This document shows, one piece after another, positions 30,927 to 38,885 of a stretch of 64,000 bases of DNA. Below the pieces are notes generated by a model. That model had not been told where the DNA came from, searched no databases, and worked only from the letters and a program-made list of their open reading frames with translations. Origin of the DNA: Cellvibrio sp. UBA7671 (GTDB lineage Bacteria; Pseudomonadota; Gammaproteobacteria; Pseudomonadales; Cellvibrionaceae); the NCBI GenBank assembly GCA_002483145.1, contig DLHJ01000003.1, forward strand, positions 434,001-498,000, given 5' to 3'. The position numbers were made by a program, and so were the translations under genes. Numbering within the stretch: position 1 is the first letter of the stretch; each line of letters opens with the position of its first letter.

Positions 30927-32108
30927 CTATATTTTAGTTATCGAAACAATTTTTCCAGTCGTACTACCACTCACAAGATCGTCGTATGCAAAAGGTTGCG
31001 TGTAGTTCTCTACCATGGCTAAATCATAAATCGCTTGTTGTCTTTGTTTATCAATACCTGTCCACCAATCCAATCGAAAATAGGTATTCTCGGAGTGAGC
31101 GAAAATGGATTTGGTGAGCCATTGAATAATGAATTGATAATCCCTGGAGAAAAGGGCTTTAAGGTAAGCGATGATGATGTGATGGCTGTCTAAGTAAGAA
31201 ATAACATAAGCTGCATTTCCACTCATGGTTACCGTTGAAATGAAAAAATGCTCAAACAGTTTATGTGGATCGCCTAGATTTTGAATCTTTTTGCCAAGCA
31301 GATCATGGAATGGTGCCACTGTTCCACAAACAGCAATATCGAGAGGCTTGTCTAGCTGGATGACATAGCTGGTAAATCTTTTGTATTGAAAGTGGGTTCT
31401 TATTTTTTCAAATTCAATTTTTATTCGATGGATATCATCAAATCCTTTATGGATATCAATTTCAAGAAGAGCCAAATTTTCCTGAATCATCAGTTGTTCA
31501 TATAGCTGGCGGCCCTTGTCAAGATTCTCCTTCATCCACAATACTGCATCTTTTGCTGCACTCTTTTGATAATACTCGTGGCATATCGCTCGATAAGAGC
31601 TAGCCCAGCAATTTTCTACCGTGACGGTAAATTCACTAACCTCAAAACCCTTAAATAAATCAACGTCATGAAAATCGCAGAATCCATAAAAAATTGAAGC
31701 CTGATGCTTTATTCCATTTTGAATGCTAATGATTTTATCAAAACCAAATCTATTCCTATAAAAGGTACCTACATGATTGTCATTGGTCATGCTTGCCAGG
31801 ACACGCCCCCGTTGAATTGTATGGGCGCCTTTTATTATGCCATTGCAATTATTGGAATCGAATGTTGCACAGCAAAATTTCGGATCATCCATTATTTTGG
31901 ATATCTCAGAACGCATTTGACTCTCTGAAATGATCCGTTCGCTTTCTCTTCCTGCATGACAGTCAATAAATCGCTTGTTGCTGCCACACCAACAATTATC
32001 CTGGCGTTTGGTTTTTGCAATATGAAAAAGATCAGCCACAAATTGATTTTTTGACTCTTGATCAAAGACGGAATATTGCTTGCTCATTGACTGCGAGAGT
32101 TCGTCCAT
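30927..32108 (-). CDS. SEC-C motif protein (393 aa), partner of the PIN-like gene
   Basis: Near the N-terminus is CWCGSNKRFIDCHAGRE, a SEC-C type zinc motif (C-x-C-G-S-x5-C-H). The middle and C-terminal parts have no recognised domain but contain ENYTQPFAYDDLVSGS at the end. The ATG used has AAAGGA seven bases upstream; a longer in-frame ATG at 32141 has no such site. SEC-C domains occur in SecA and in stand-alone proteins that often accompany toxin or defence genes. Downstream partner is the zinc-ribbon/PIN-like protein. Confidence 0.68.
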   Translation of the reverse strand: MDELSQSMSKQYSVFDQESKNQFVADLFHIAKTKRQDNCWCGSNKRFIDCHAGRESERIISESQMRSEISKIMDDPKFCCATFDSNNCNGIIKGAHTIQRGRVLASMTNDNHVGTFYRNRFGFDKIISIQNGIKHQASIFYGFCDFHDVDLFKGFEVSEFTVTVENCWASSYRAICHEYYQKSAAKDAVLWMKENLDKGRQLYEQLMIQENLALLEIDIHKGFDDIHRIKIEFEKIRTHFQYKRFTSYVIQLDKPLDIAVCGTVAPFHDLLGKKIQNLGDPHKLFEHFFISTVTMSGNAAYVISYLDSHHIIIAYLKALFSRDYQFIIQWLTKSIFAHSENTYFRLDWWTGIDKQRQQAIYDLAMVENYTQPFAYDDLVSGSTTGKIVSITKI

Positions 32109-32199
32109 TATTTTTCCTTTTGTAAACTTTGATATTTCCATACTGCCAATTGGTTTTCATCAGCAACCGGTTCTCGGGCTTATGTTGCTCCGCGTGCTA

Positions 32200-32859
32200 T
32201 CAGGTTTCAGTCAATCGCTGACAAAAACGTCGCGCTTCAGGACACACAATATCGAGATGCTCTTTCTCTTCACTGCTTGTCGTGAACCAAATGAATCGGT
32301 ACTCGCCCTGATGAGCAAATTTTAATTGTTTGATGAAAAATGCCGCGCTCGATTTTTCGGCCACATATTTGTCGTATTCCTTCGCCCATTCCTCAGGTGA
32401 AGCAAATTGATCCGGGGAAACTATAGATTTTTCATCATAATCATTAATTAAGAGGCTGTCCCTGTAAGAACAAAGTCCCTCCACGCCACCAATGAACCCT
32501 GGAATATACCTAGAAATTGCATCTGCAAAGGCTAGTGTGTTTATTATTCTAAAACCATCAGCGGTTTTGAAACTGGCTTCCATGTTCTTGTTTTCAACTG
32601 TTCCACCACACAGAACATATGCTTCCTGCCCATTGGTCGCCAAAATCGTGTGATTTCCGTTTGGGGTCGCAATTTTCATATTCGCCCTACCTTCGGCCAC
32701 ATCTCCTTGTTGTTCATCCGGGTTATTTCTAAATTTTTTGAATGAGGATAAACGAAGTTTTCCCTCATTGAAGAAGTCATCGACAAATTGCGACTCCATG
32801 TAGCGGGTTATCACAGGAAGCCTGAGATCCCATCTTCTTGAAAAAACTGTCGATATCAA
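32200..32859 (-). CDS. Hypothetical protein with DUF2971-like beginning (219 aa)
   Basis: The segment ITRYMESQFVDDFFNEGKLRLSSFKKFRNNPDEQQGDVAEG (seen as FVDDFFNEGKLRLSSF and DEQQGDVAEG) follows the pattern of DUF2971-type proteins often found near defence loci. The end FAHQGEYRFIWFT resembles their final strand. The start is uncertain: TTG at 32859 keeps the conserved first strand, while the next ATG is at 32799. It sits 90 bases upstream of the SEC-C gene on the same strand, so it may be the first gene of a three-gene cluster. Confidence 0.55.
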   Translation of the reverse strand: MISTVFSRRWDLRLPVITRYMESQFVDDFFNEGKLRLSSFKKFRNNPDEQQGDVAEGRANMKIATPNGNHTILATNGQEAYVLCGGTVENKNMEASFKTADGFRIINTLAFADAISRYIPGFIGGVEGLCSYRDSLLINDYDEKSIVSPDQFASPEEWAKEYDKYVAEKSSAAFFIKQLKFAHQGEYRFIWFTTSSEEKEHLDIVCPEARRFCQRLTET

Positions 32860-33087
32860 TTTTCAATTCTCTTTAATTGCCACATACCAAAATAATACCA
32901 ATTTTCACGTCAGTCGTGGGTTTGCCCTCATCCGTACGACTTCTCTAGCTTTTAAGTCGATTTACATGTCTAACATCAGATAAGTCACGCTGAAAGCCTT
33001 GCGGCTAGCGGGCGCTGTGCGAGTTATGTAACATTTGGCGGAAATGCTCTGGAACCCCTTATTAAACAGCCTTCCGTGATACGTAAA

Positions 33088-33111
33088 TAAAAAAGGCCAC
33101 ATAAAGTGGCC
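33088..33111 (-). terminator. Rho-independent terminator for the 33158-33883 gene
   Basis: On the minus strand GGCCAC-TTTAT-GTGGCC is followed by six T. It lies about 47 bases beyond the stop codon of the minus-strand gene. Confidence 0.87.
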
Positions 33112-33157
33112 ATCAACAAAATCAAACTTTTTAACTAAATAGCCTGTTCGAAAACTA

Positions 33158-33883
33158 CTATTCCACGGCAACAGTCTCGGAATCAGGTAATTCAGTTTGA
33201 GCATAATAGGCATCGACCTTTTCGGCCACTGCTGTCATAAGCTCAACATGAAACTCCAATTCAATTTTAGCGCGCCGCGTAGCAAGGGTTTCCTTATCGG
33301 TTATTCCTGCTTCAAACAGTTTTTGCTTATCAGCATCAATCCTGGGAGCAAGCTGCTCCTTAGGGCTGAGTGATTTGATCTCAGATCCATTCTGACGAAG
33401 GCTAGCTCCGTGGTCGGCGTAAGCACGTGTAGCACCTTCGCGCTGGCCATAGGTTGCAAACATGTTGAGTTCAGTGTGGGCACCAAATTCAGCGTTTACC
33501 AACTTGCGGACCAACATTTGCGCCGCCTGTTGAGAGAGATTAACGGAGACAAAATAGCGCTCGTCACCGTCTTTCAATCCAACATTGAGATAGGGAGTTG
33601 GTCTGCCATCAACATCACGCTCAATTATCCGGGCACTGCTTAAAACACCCGAGAGAGTTACTGGTGTGATGCCTTTTTGACGCAGATATTCAAGCGCCTT
33701 TGCAGATGCCGAATCACCTTTGTTGCCTTTAAAACCCTTCTTCGCCTCGTCTTCACCAACAAGTGCTTTTGCCTCGCTGACGAATGTTTCTGACTCCGGG
33801 TTTGAAATGTATAACATTCCCAAAAACGCACTGTAGCGCAGATTAAAAATGGAATGGTTAGTGCCAGTAGATTGAATAGCCAT
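33158..33883 (-). CDS. Hypothetical ICE protein under the recurrent leader (241 aa)
   Basis: Opens MAIQSTGTNHSIFNLRYSAFLGMLY and has KALEYLRQKGITPVTLSGVLSSARIIERD, then DGDERYFVSVNLSQQAAQMLVRKLVNAEFGA (seen as RYFVSVNLSQQAAQML). I cannot name its family, but the order strand-strand followed by 'GDERYFVSV' and a helix recalls small single-strand-binding-like ICE proteins such as DUF3577. GGAGA seven bases upstream and the same hairpin leader as radC tie it to the ICE backbone although it lies in the cargo zone. Confidence 0.68.
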   Translation of the reverse strand: MAIQSTGTNHSIFNLRYSAFLGMLYISNPESETFVSEAKALVGEDEAKKGFKGNKGDSASAKALEYLRQKGITPVTLSGVLSSARIIERDVDGRPTPYLNVGLKDGDERYFVSVNLSQQAAQMLVRKLVNAEFGAHTELNMFATYGQREGATRAYADHGASLRQNGSEIKSLSPKEQLAPRIDADKQKLFEAGITDKETLATRRAKIELEFHVELMTAVAEKVDAYYAQTELPDSETVAVE

Positions 33884-33995
33884 GATGTTTTCTCCAGGGA
33901 TAGAATGAAAAAACCCGAGGAGATAAACACTTCCCGACGGGAGTATTTTTCCCGACGGGTAATTGAGGGTGAAGCCAATGCTTCGATTGTGAAAG
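33884..33995 (-). promoter_or_regulatory. Attenuator-like leader, copy 7 of the recurrent ICE leader (minus strand)
   Basis: Read on the minus strand: GAAGC-ATTG-GCTTC (33984-33971), spacer, CCCG-T-CGGGA...TCCCG-T-CGGG (33959-33931), then a distal CGGG (33917-33914) followed by a six-T run and GGAGA before the ATG at 33883. The arrangement equals the plus-strand copies at 7-10 kb. Confidence 0.75.
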
Positions 33996-34218
33996 TAAAC
34001 GCTGTCTTACGACATGATCCCATTGCGGCGCTTTTGGGGATCTTCTTAAAGGCTCAACGAGAGTCGTTGATGCTTTACACCCGAAGTCTAGCCGTAGTTG
34101 GTTTTAAGATCAATATTCAGACAGCACTCAATTTAAGCATTAATGAAGCTCCATCACAAAAACACAAACGTGTAACACTGACTGGACACTCTCCGCAAAA
34201 AGCGAACTTCAGCATCAG
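33996..34218. other. Promoter region without genes
   Basis: About 220 bases between the minus-strand leader and the end of the cytochrome b561 gene. The fragments that can be read here are not supported as genes. It probably carries the promoter for the leader-controlled gene. Confidence 0.4.
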
Positions 34219-34863
34219 CTATTCATTGGCTGAATTTTCATGTTCCTTTTCCTCCCCCAATGTTTTGGCGTTGGTAACATACCCACGCGCCATGCTTGCA
34301 AACACGTCATCACGGCGCACCCAAGCGTGGAACAACGCAGCCGCCAAATGCATCAGAACCGTGGCAAATAGCAGTAGCGCCAGCCAGGTATGAGCGCTGC
34401 GAAATACGGCATAAACGGTGGCGTTGTGGGGCGCGATGGCTGGCAGTGCAAAACCATTGAACATCGTCACTGGATAACCGCCCACCGACAGCATGCACCA
34501 ACCAATCAACGGCATGGCAAACATCAGCGCGTACAGCAACCAGTGTGAGGCCTTGGCCGCGAACACCTGCACGGCGGGCAGATCGGCGGGCAAAGGTGGC
34601 GGTCGATGACGCAGACGATTGATCAACCGCACAATTACCAACAGCAAAATAGCGATGCCGAGCGGTTGATGCAGACTGATTAGCGCGGGACGCAAACTGA
34701 GCGACGAGACCATGCCGATGCCAACAAACAACATCGCCAAAATCATTAGCGCCATGCTCCAGTGCAGAACGCGCGCTGTAAAGTTGAAATGGCGCGGATC
34801 AGGACAAGACTCTACGTGGTTTAGCGGTGCATGATTCTCGGGGACGTTTGCGGTGTCATTCAT
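34219..34863 (-). CDS. Cytochrome b561 family membrane protein
   Basis: The 214-residue protein has four predicted membrane helices. It has the family start NFTARVLHWSMALMILAMLFVGIGM with a first haem His, then LISLHQPLGIAILLLVIVRLINRLRH (seen as LHQPLGIAILLLVIVRL), then ASHWLLYALMFAMPLIGW and HTWLALLLFATVLMHLAAALFH. Conserved His residues on helices 1, 2 and 4 suit two b-haems. Probably shuttles electrons from quinone to the partner peroxidase upstream on the same strand, with which it overlaps by ATGA. GC content is higher than in the neighbours. Confidence 0.9.
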   Translation of the reverse strand: MNDTANVPENHAPLNHVESCPDPRHFNFTARVLHWSMALMILAMLFVGIGMVSSLSLRPALISLHQPLGIAILLLVIVRLINRLRHRPPPLPADLPAVQVFAAKASHWLLYALMFAMPLIGWCMLSVGGYPVTMFNGFALPAIAPHNATVYAVFRSAHTWLALLLFATVLMHLAAALFHAWVRRDDVFASMARGYVTNAKTLGEEKEHENSANE

Positions 34864-35972
34864 GGAGAAGTCTCCTGTGAAGAGGCCTGACCGATGGCAG
34901 TGTCAGCTTTGCCGGTAGCAATATCGTACTGGCGACGATTAAATGAGACCGAATAGACAGCGGAGCGTGCCGCCAGCAATGGATCTTCCGAGCCGTCTAC
35001 GCCCTTTGGCAGTATTAGCGGATCGTAATTAATATCGCGGCACGCGCCGCTAGTTTGTGGCGATGAACTCTCGATCACCACACTGCCCACGGTCACTTTC
35101 CGGCGATCTTCCGGCCAGATTTTCGATGGATCTGTAATCGAATCACCCGGTGCAGCTATTGTCACCACCATGTCCCAGCGCAAGGGTCCATGCGCGAGTC
35201 GCGCCATAAGATCTTCTGTAAGAAAGTTATCGTCGGCTGCCTCTCGCTCTTCAGGCGACATAGCCACGAAGGCTGTCTGCGGCTGCATTGACCAGCGCAC
35301 ATGGTGCTGCTCACCGGCAGGGTTGCTGAAGCGAAAGGTGTTGACGCTGTTGTATGCAGTATTCGCCCAACTGGTTGACCAAGGCGTGTTCTTGGCCCAC
35401 TCCGCGAATCGCGCGAACTCCGGATGTGCTGCTGCAAACGCGGCCACTTTAGCGGGGTCGGGTTTGCCTGTGGCGGGATCGGGCGCATTGGCCGCTGTTT
35501 GCTCATAGAACGCCTCAACCGACGATACTGCAAAAAACGGAAAGCTATTCATCGCCATACGCCATTGCTGGCCATCATCGCTGTTAAGTTGGAGCGCCAT
35601 GCTGCGCACGCGCGCCTTGTTGTCCAACCCGTAGGGCGAGCCGCCGCCAATCGACATACGTCCGATAAACGGCGTGCGTACCGTCGAAAACAAACGCGCG
35701 CTGGAGAGCTCAACGCCCTGGCCATTACCCTCAAAATAACCTGCCACGCACACGCCTTTAGCATGCGCGCGACGGAAGCCGCGATGGACTTGCCCGTTGC
35801 TGGTCTCAATCGCATTGGTGAAGCGCGCCGGGGTAAGCCTGTCTGGCGTAAGCCACCCAGCCACCCACGCAAAAGCGAGCACGATCGCGGCAACGATGAA
35901 CCCAATAGCAAGTAGCGGGAGCCAAGTCAGGCGCCGCGATAATAGATCAGGGGTAGATGTAGTGTTTTGCAT
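34860..35972 (-). CDS. Catalase-family peroxidase, membrane-anchored
   Basis: The 370-residue protein has an N-terminal membrane segment (about 15-38) followed by a reduced catalase fold of the SrpA-like 'catalase-related peroxidase' type: ETSNGQVHRGFRRAHAKGVCVAGYFEGNGQG (seen as HRGFRRAHAKGVC with the distal His), then ARLFSTVRTPFIGRMSIGGGSP and SFPFFAVSSVEAFYE. These lack most of a full catalase, and peroxidase activity with an electron donor is expected. The anchored position and overlap with cytochrome b561 suggest a periplasmic quinol-dependent peroxide detoxifier. Confidence 0.88.
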   Translation of the reverse strand: MQNTTSTPDLLSRRLTWLPLLAIGFIVAAIVLAFAWVAGWLTPDRLTPARFTNAIETSNGQVHRGFRRAHAKGVCVAGYFEGNGQGVELSSARLFSTVRTPFIGRMSIGGGSPYGLDNKARVRSMALQLNSDDGQQWRMAMNSFPFFAVSSVEAFYEQTAANAPDPATGKPDPAKVAAFAAAHPEFARFAEWAKNTPWSTSWANTAYNSVNTFRFSNPAGEQHHVRWSMQPQTAFVAMSPEEREAADDNFLTEDLMARLAHGPLRWDMVVTIAAPGDSITDPSKIWPEDRRKVTVGSVVIESSSPQTSGACRDINYDPLILPKGVDGSEDPLLAARSAVYSVSFNRRQYDIATGKADTAIGQASSQETSP

Positions 35973-36110
35973 GGAAGGCGTTTCTCATCTATGGCTTGAT
36001 TGCATTATTAATCAGCTCACTTATCAACGGATGTTGTATTTGTCGCTTTACCCTTACTGCATAAGAGTTTTCATACACGTTGGGTAAGATTAAATAATTC
36101 ATTCGCTTAC

Positions 36111-36127
36111 CTTAAGTATGTCCTAAG
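36111..36127. promoter_or_regulatory. PmrA-box-like repeat upstream of the 36233 gene (imperfect)
   Basis: CTTAAG (36111-36116), five bases, then CCTAAG (36122-36127). This has the half-site spacing of the PmrA consensus YTTAAK-N5-YTTAAK with one mismatch in the second half. It lies about 105 bases before the proposed start of the small membrane gene. Confidence 0.5.
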
Positions 36128-36232
36128 TTTTTACGGCTAAGATTGCACAATGAACTTAAGAGTATCCTACCCTTAACTTACGCCCTCAATTACTGCTCAG
36201 GGATCGAAAAAAAAATATGTCTTTATCCTCTT

Positions 36233-36568
36233 ATGTTTGAAACAGCACCCTATACCATTTTTAGCATTTTACTACTCATAGTAATCGCTACCGTGTATTT
36301 ACGTAGCTTAATTCTTAGTTACGCTGAAAAACATTTCCCGGATATTTTTATTGAATTCAAGTTGTATGAGGAACACGAAGACGATACATCGACCTTGTCG
36401 TTGTATCGTTACATCATGTCAAGATCATTTGAAAAGACTAACGACCCAATTTTTATAGCAATGTGTAATCGTTATATGCGGTGGGGGCAGTCATTTGTCG
36501 TTTCTTTCGTCATTGTAATAATAGATATCGATTTTATTTACAAAATATTTTTGTCTTTTCATCGCTAA
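36233..36568 (+). CDS. Small hypothetical membrane protein (111 aa)
   Basis: Two hydrophobic segments: TAPYTIFSILLLIVIATVYL (about 4-23) and SFVVSFVIVIIDIDFIYKIF near the end. An acidic middle, EEHEDDTS, lies between them. The ATG at 36233 is preferred to a TTG at 36143, although no clear ribosome binding site is visible at either. No family recognised. First gene of the plus-strand envelope island. Confidence 0.5.
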   Translation: MFETAPYTIFSILLLIVIATVYLRSLILSYAEKHFPDIFIEFKLYEEHEDDTSTLSLYRYIMSRSFEKTNDPIFIAMCNRYMRWGQSFVVSFVIVIIDIDFIYKIFLSFHR

Positions 36569-36636
36569 TGGTGGGCTAAGTGTCGTTTATTAGAATGAGC
36601 ATACATTCGATGTGAGCTAATCTCACGGAGCTTCAT

Positions 36637-37440
36637 ATGACTCGTTTACAAACCATTCAATCTTCCCCAAATTCACCCAATAAAGTCGCAGAAGTTACCT
36701 TGGTATTCTGGGCCATCAAAATGATGTCCACCACCATGGGTGAGACGGGCGCTGATTTTTTAATTTTTAAATTGCACTGGGGTCTTATTATCACTTCATG
36801 TGTCATGGTACTACCATTGCTCGTGGTATTGCTTGCTCAAATTCAGATTAGAACCTATCAACATTGGTTGTATTGGTTGGCAGTAGTACTGGTAAGTATC
36901 GTGGGAACGTTAATTACCGATATGTTGACGGATTATTGCCATGTTCCTCTCGCCTTATCTTCCAGTCTTTTTAGCGTGCTACTGATAACAGTGTTTATTA
37001 TGTGGTATCGACAGGAAGGTACTTTATCCATTCGTAGCGTTAATACCCGGAAGCGTGAATTATTTTATTGGCTAACTATATTAATCACTTTTGCGTTGGG
37101 TACAGCACTGGGTGATTGGATCTCGGAAGGTTTGAATTGGGGTTATTTGGTCGCCACGTCAATTTTTACTTTATTGATATTACTTGTCGCAATTGCCCAT
37201 TATAGATTTAAGGTAAATACCATTACATGTTTCTGGATCGCCTATGTATTAACACGACCATTAGGCGCTTCTATTGGAGACCTTCTTTCTCATTCAGCCA
37301 AGAATGGCGGATTGGGATTTGGCACTACTAATACAAGCCTTGTTTTTCTGATAATTATTATAGCCCTGGTAATGTATCTAACAATTGTAGATAAAACTGC
37401 ATCCAAGAATAAGACGGTATCTATGGGAGCAGACGCATGA
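36637..37440 (+). CDS. COG4705-type multi-pass membrane protein, copy 1
   Basis: The 267-residue protein has about eight membrane segments and repeats of the pattern T-G-x3-D: TTMGETGADFL (about 30-40), GTLITDMLTDY, LGTALGDWISEGLNWGY, and TRPLGASIGDLLSHSAKNGG. Such repeated polar motifs within membrane helices suggest four homologous units and a pore or ion-handling role, but function of COG4705 is unknown. It overlaps copy 2 by ATGA. GGAG lies about ten bases before the ATG. Confidence 0.82.
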   Translation: MTRLQTIQSSPNSPNKVAEVTLVFWAIKMMSTTMGETGADFLIFKLHWGLIITSCVMVLPLLVVLLAQIQIRTYQHWLYWLAVVLVSIVGTLITDMLTDYCHVPLALSSSLFSVLLITVFIMWYRQEGTLSIRSVNTRKRELFYWLTILITFALGTALGDWISEGLNWGYLVATSIFTLLILLVAIAHYRFKVNTITCFWIAYVLTRPLGASIGDLLSHSAKNGGLGFGTTNTSLVFLIIIIALVMYLTIVDKTASKNKTVSMGADA

Positions 37441-38177
37441 ATAAGCTTCCCGAAATTACAATTTTTTTCTGGGCAATGAAAATCTGCGCAACCACCCTAG
37501 GAGAGACCGCTGGTGATCTCTTTTCAATGACAATGAATTTAGGTTACGCAGTCAGCTCTTTACTTCTATTGTGCATTTTCCTCATCAGCTTGGTTGCGCA
37601 ATTGAGAATCAGATATCACCAACCGTGGCTTTATTGGTCAGTTATTTTATTAACCAGCACCGCAGGAACTACGGTATCGGATTTTATGGATAGAACACTG
37701 GGTTTAGGTTATGGGGTGGGCGCGTTGCTACTGGCGAGTTTACTTGCTGGACTATTGGTATTCTGGAAAATTACCCAACACAACATTTCAGTATCCAATG
37801 TCAGCGGCACCAAGCCTGAGATCCTCTATTGGTTGGTGATATTGGTGTCGAATACTTTAGGTACAGCACTGGGTGATTATTTATCAGATTCATCTGGATT
37901 AGGTTTTTTCGGTGGTGCCATGTTAATTAGTAGCGTTATTACCATAACCGCTATTGCCTATTGGTACACCACAGTTTCTAGAGTCGCTCTTTTCTGGATT
38001 GCATTTGTATTGACAAGGCCGTTAGGCGCAACGATTGGTGACCTAATGACTAAACCCATCGAACATGGCGGTTTAAATTGGGGGACGCAAGGCTCCAGTT
38101 TTGCGCTATTTATTATATTGGTTTCGATCATACTATATACCAGTAGAACGGCTAAGCCATTAGCGACTCACAATTAG
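37437..38177 (+). CDS. COG4705-type multi-pass membrane protein, copy 2
   Basis: A 246-residue paralogue of the preceding gene with the same four motifs: TTLGETAGDLF, AGTTVSDFMDRTLGLGYG, LGTALGDYLSDSSGLGF and TRPLGATIGDLMTKPIEHGGLNWGT. The start overlaps copy 1, so they are translationally coupled and probably form a heteromeric complex. The OmpR-type regulator begins 42 bases downstream, in the same direction. Possible operon COG4705-COG4705-RR-HK. Confidence 0.82.
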   Translation: MNKLPEITIFFWAMKICATTLGETAGDLFSMTMNLGYAVSSLLLLCIFLISLVAQLRIRYHQPWLYWSVILLTSTAGTTVSDFMDRTLGLGYGVGALLLASLLAGLLVFWKITQHNISVSNVSGTKPEILYWLVILVSNTLGTALGDYLSDSSGLGFFGGAMLISSVITITAIAYWYTTVSRVALFWIAFVLTRPLGATIGDLMTKPIEHGGLNWGTQGSSFALFIILVSIILYTSRTAKPLATHN

Positions 38178-38219
38178 CAACCACAATAGAAATGCAAAGA
38201 TGAATTACGGAGATTGTAG

Positions 38220-38885
38220 ATGCGGATTCTATTAATCGAAGATGATCAGATGATCGGTGAATCAGTAGCGGAAAGTCTGAAAGATTCCGGTTATGCGGTT
38301 GATTGGGTGAAGGATGGTGATTCAGGTCTGTCAGCAATTGGCTGCCAGCACTATGATCTCCTGCTTCTGGACTTAGGCTTGCCTCGCAAAGATGGTATTG
38401 ATGTTTTAAGATCGGTACGTCAACAAAAAAAGTCACTTCCAGTTATTATTTTGACCGCACGAGATGCTGTAGAGGATCGCATTGCTGGGCTGGATACCGG
38501 CGCAGACGATTATTTAGTAAAACCATTTGCGTTAGGTGAATTGAGTGCACGCATACGTGCTGTTTTACGCCGCCAATCAAGTAGTTCGGGCCCTCATCTC
38601 ACTAATGGTGTTATCTCTTTAGATCCCGTTACGCGCGAAGCATGCTTGGTAGGCGCAACGCCGCTTCGGTTGTCTGCTCGTGAGTTTGCGTTACTCCAAG
38701 CCTTGTTGGTGCGCCCTGGAGCTATTCTTTCTCGCGGCGAATTGGAGGAGAAAATATATGCATGGGGTGACGAAGTAGAAAGTAATGCCATTGAATTTTT
38801 TATTCACTCATTACGAAAGAAATTTGGCAGTGATATCATTAAGAATGTTCGGGGGTTGGGGTGGATGGTCGCAAAGGTAAGTTGA
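38220..38885 (+). CDS. OmpR-family response regulator (PmrA/QseB-like)
   Basis: The 221-residue protein has a receiver domain with acidic DD8-9, the phosphorylation site D51 (LLLLDLGLP), and K101 in DYLVKPF, followed by a winged-helix DNA-binding domain ending KKFGSDIIKNVRGLGWMV. Closest in type to PmrA/QseB/BasR regulators of lipid A modification genes. It overlaps the sensor kinase by 25 bases. PmrA-box-like direct repeats upstream of the divergent minus-strand genes are its probable targets. Confidence 0.93.
   Translation: MRILLIEDDQMIGESVAESLKDSGYAVDWVKDGDSGLSAIGCQHYDLLLLDLGLPRKDGIDVLRSVRQQKKSLPVIILTARDAVEDRIAGLDTGADDYLVKPFALGELSARIRAVLRRQSSSSGPHLTNGVISLDPVTREACLVGATPLRLSAREFALLQALLVRPGAILSRGELEEKIYAWGDEVESNAIEFFIHSLRKKFGSDIIKNVRGLGWMVAKVS

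Noticed and set aside
35170-35915. Plus-strand ORFs opposite the catalase-like gene
   Set aside because: Antisense shadows in a GC-rich gene whose minus-strand product matches a known family.
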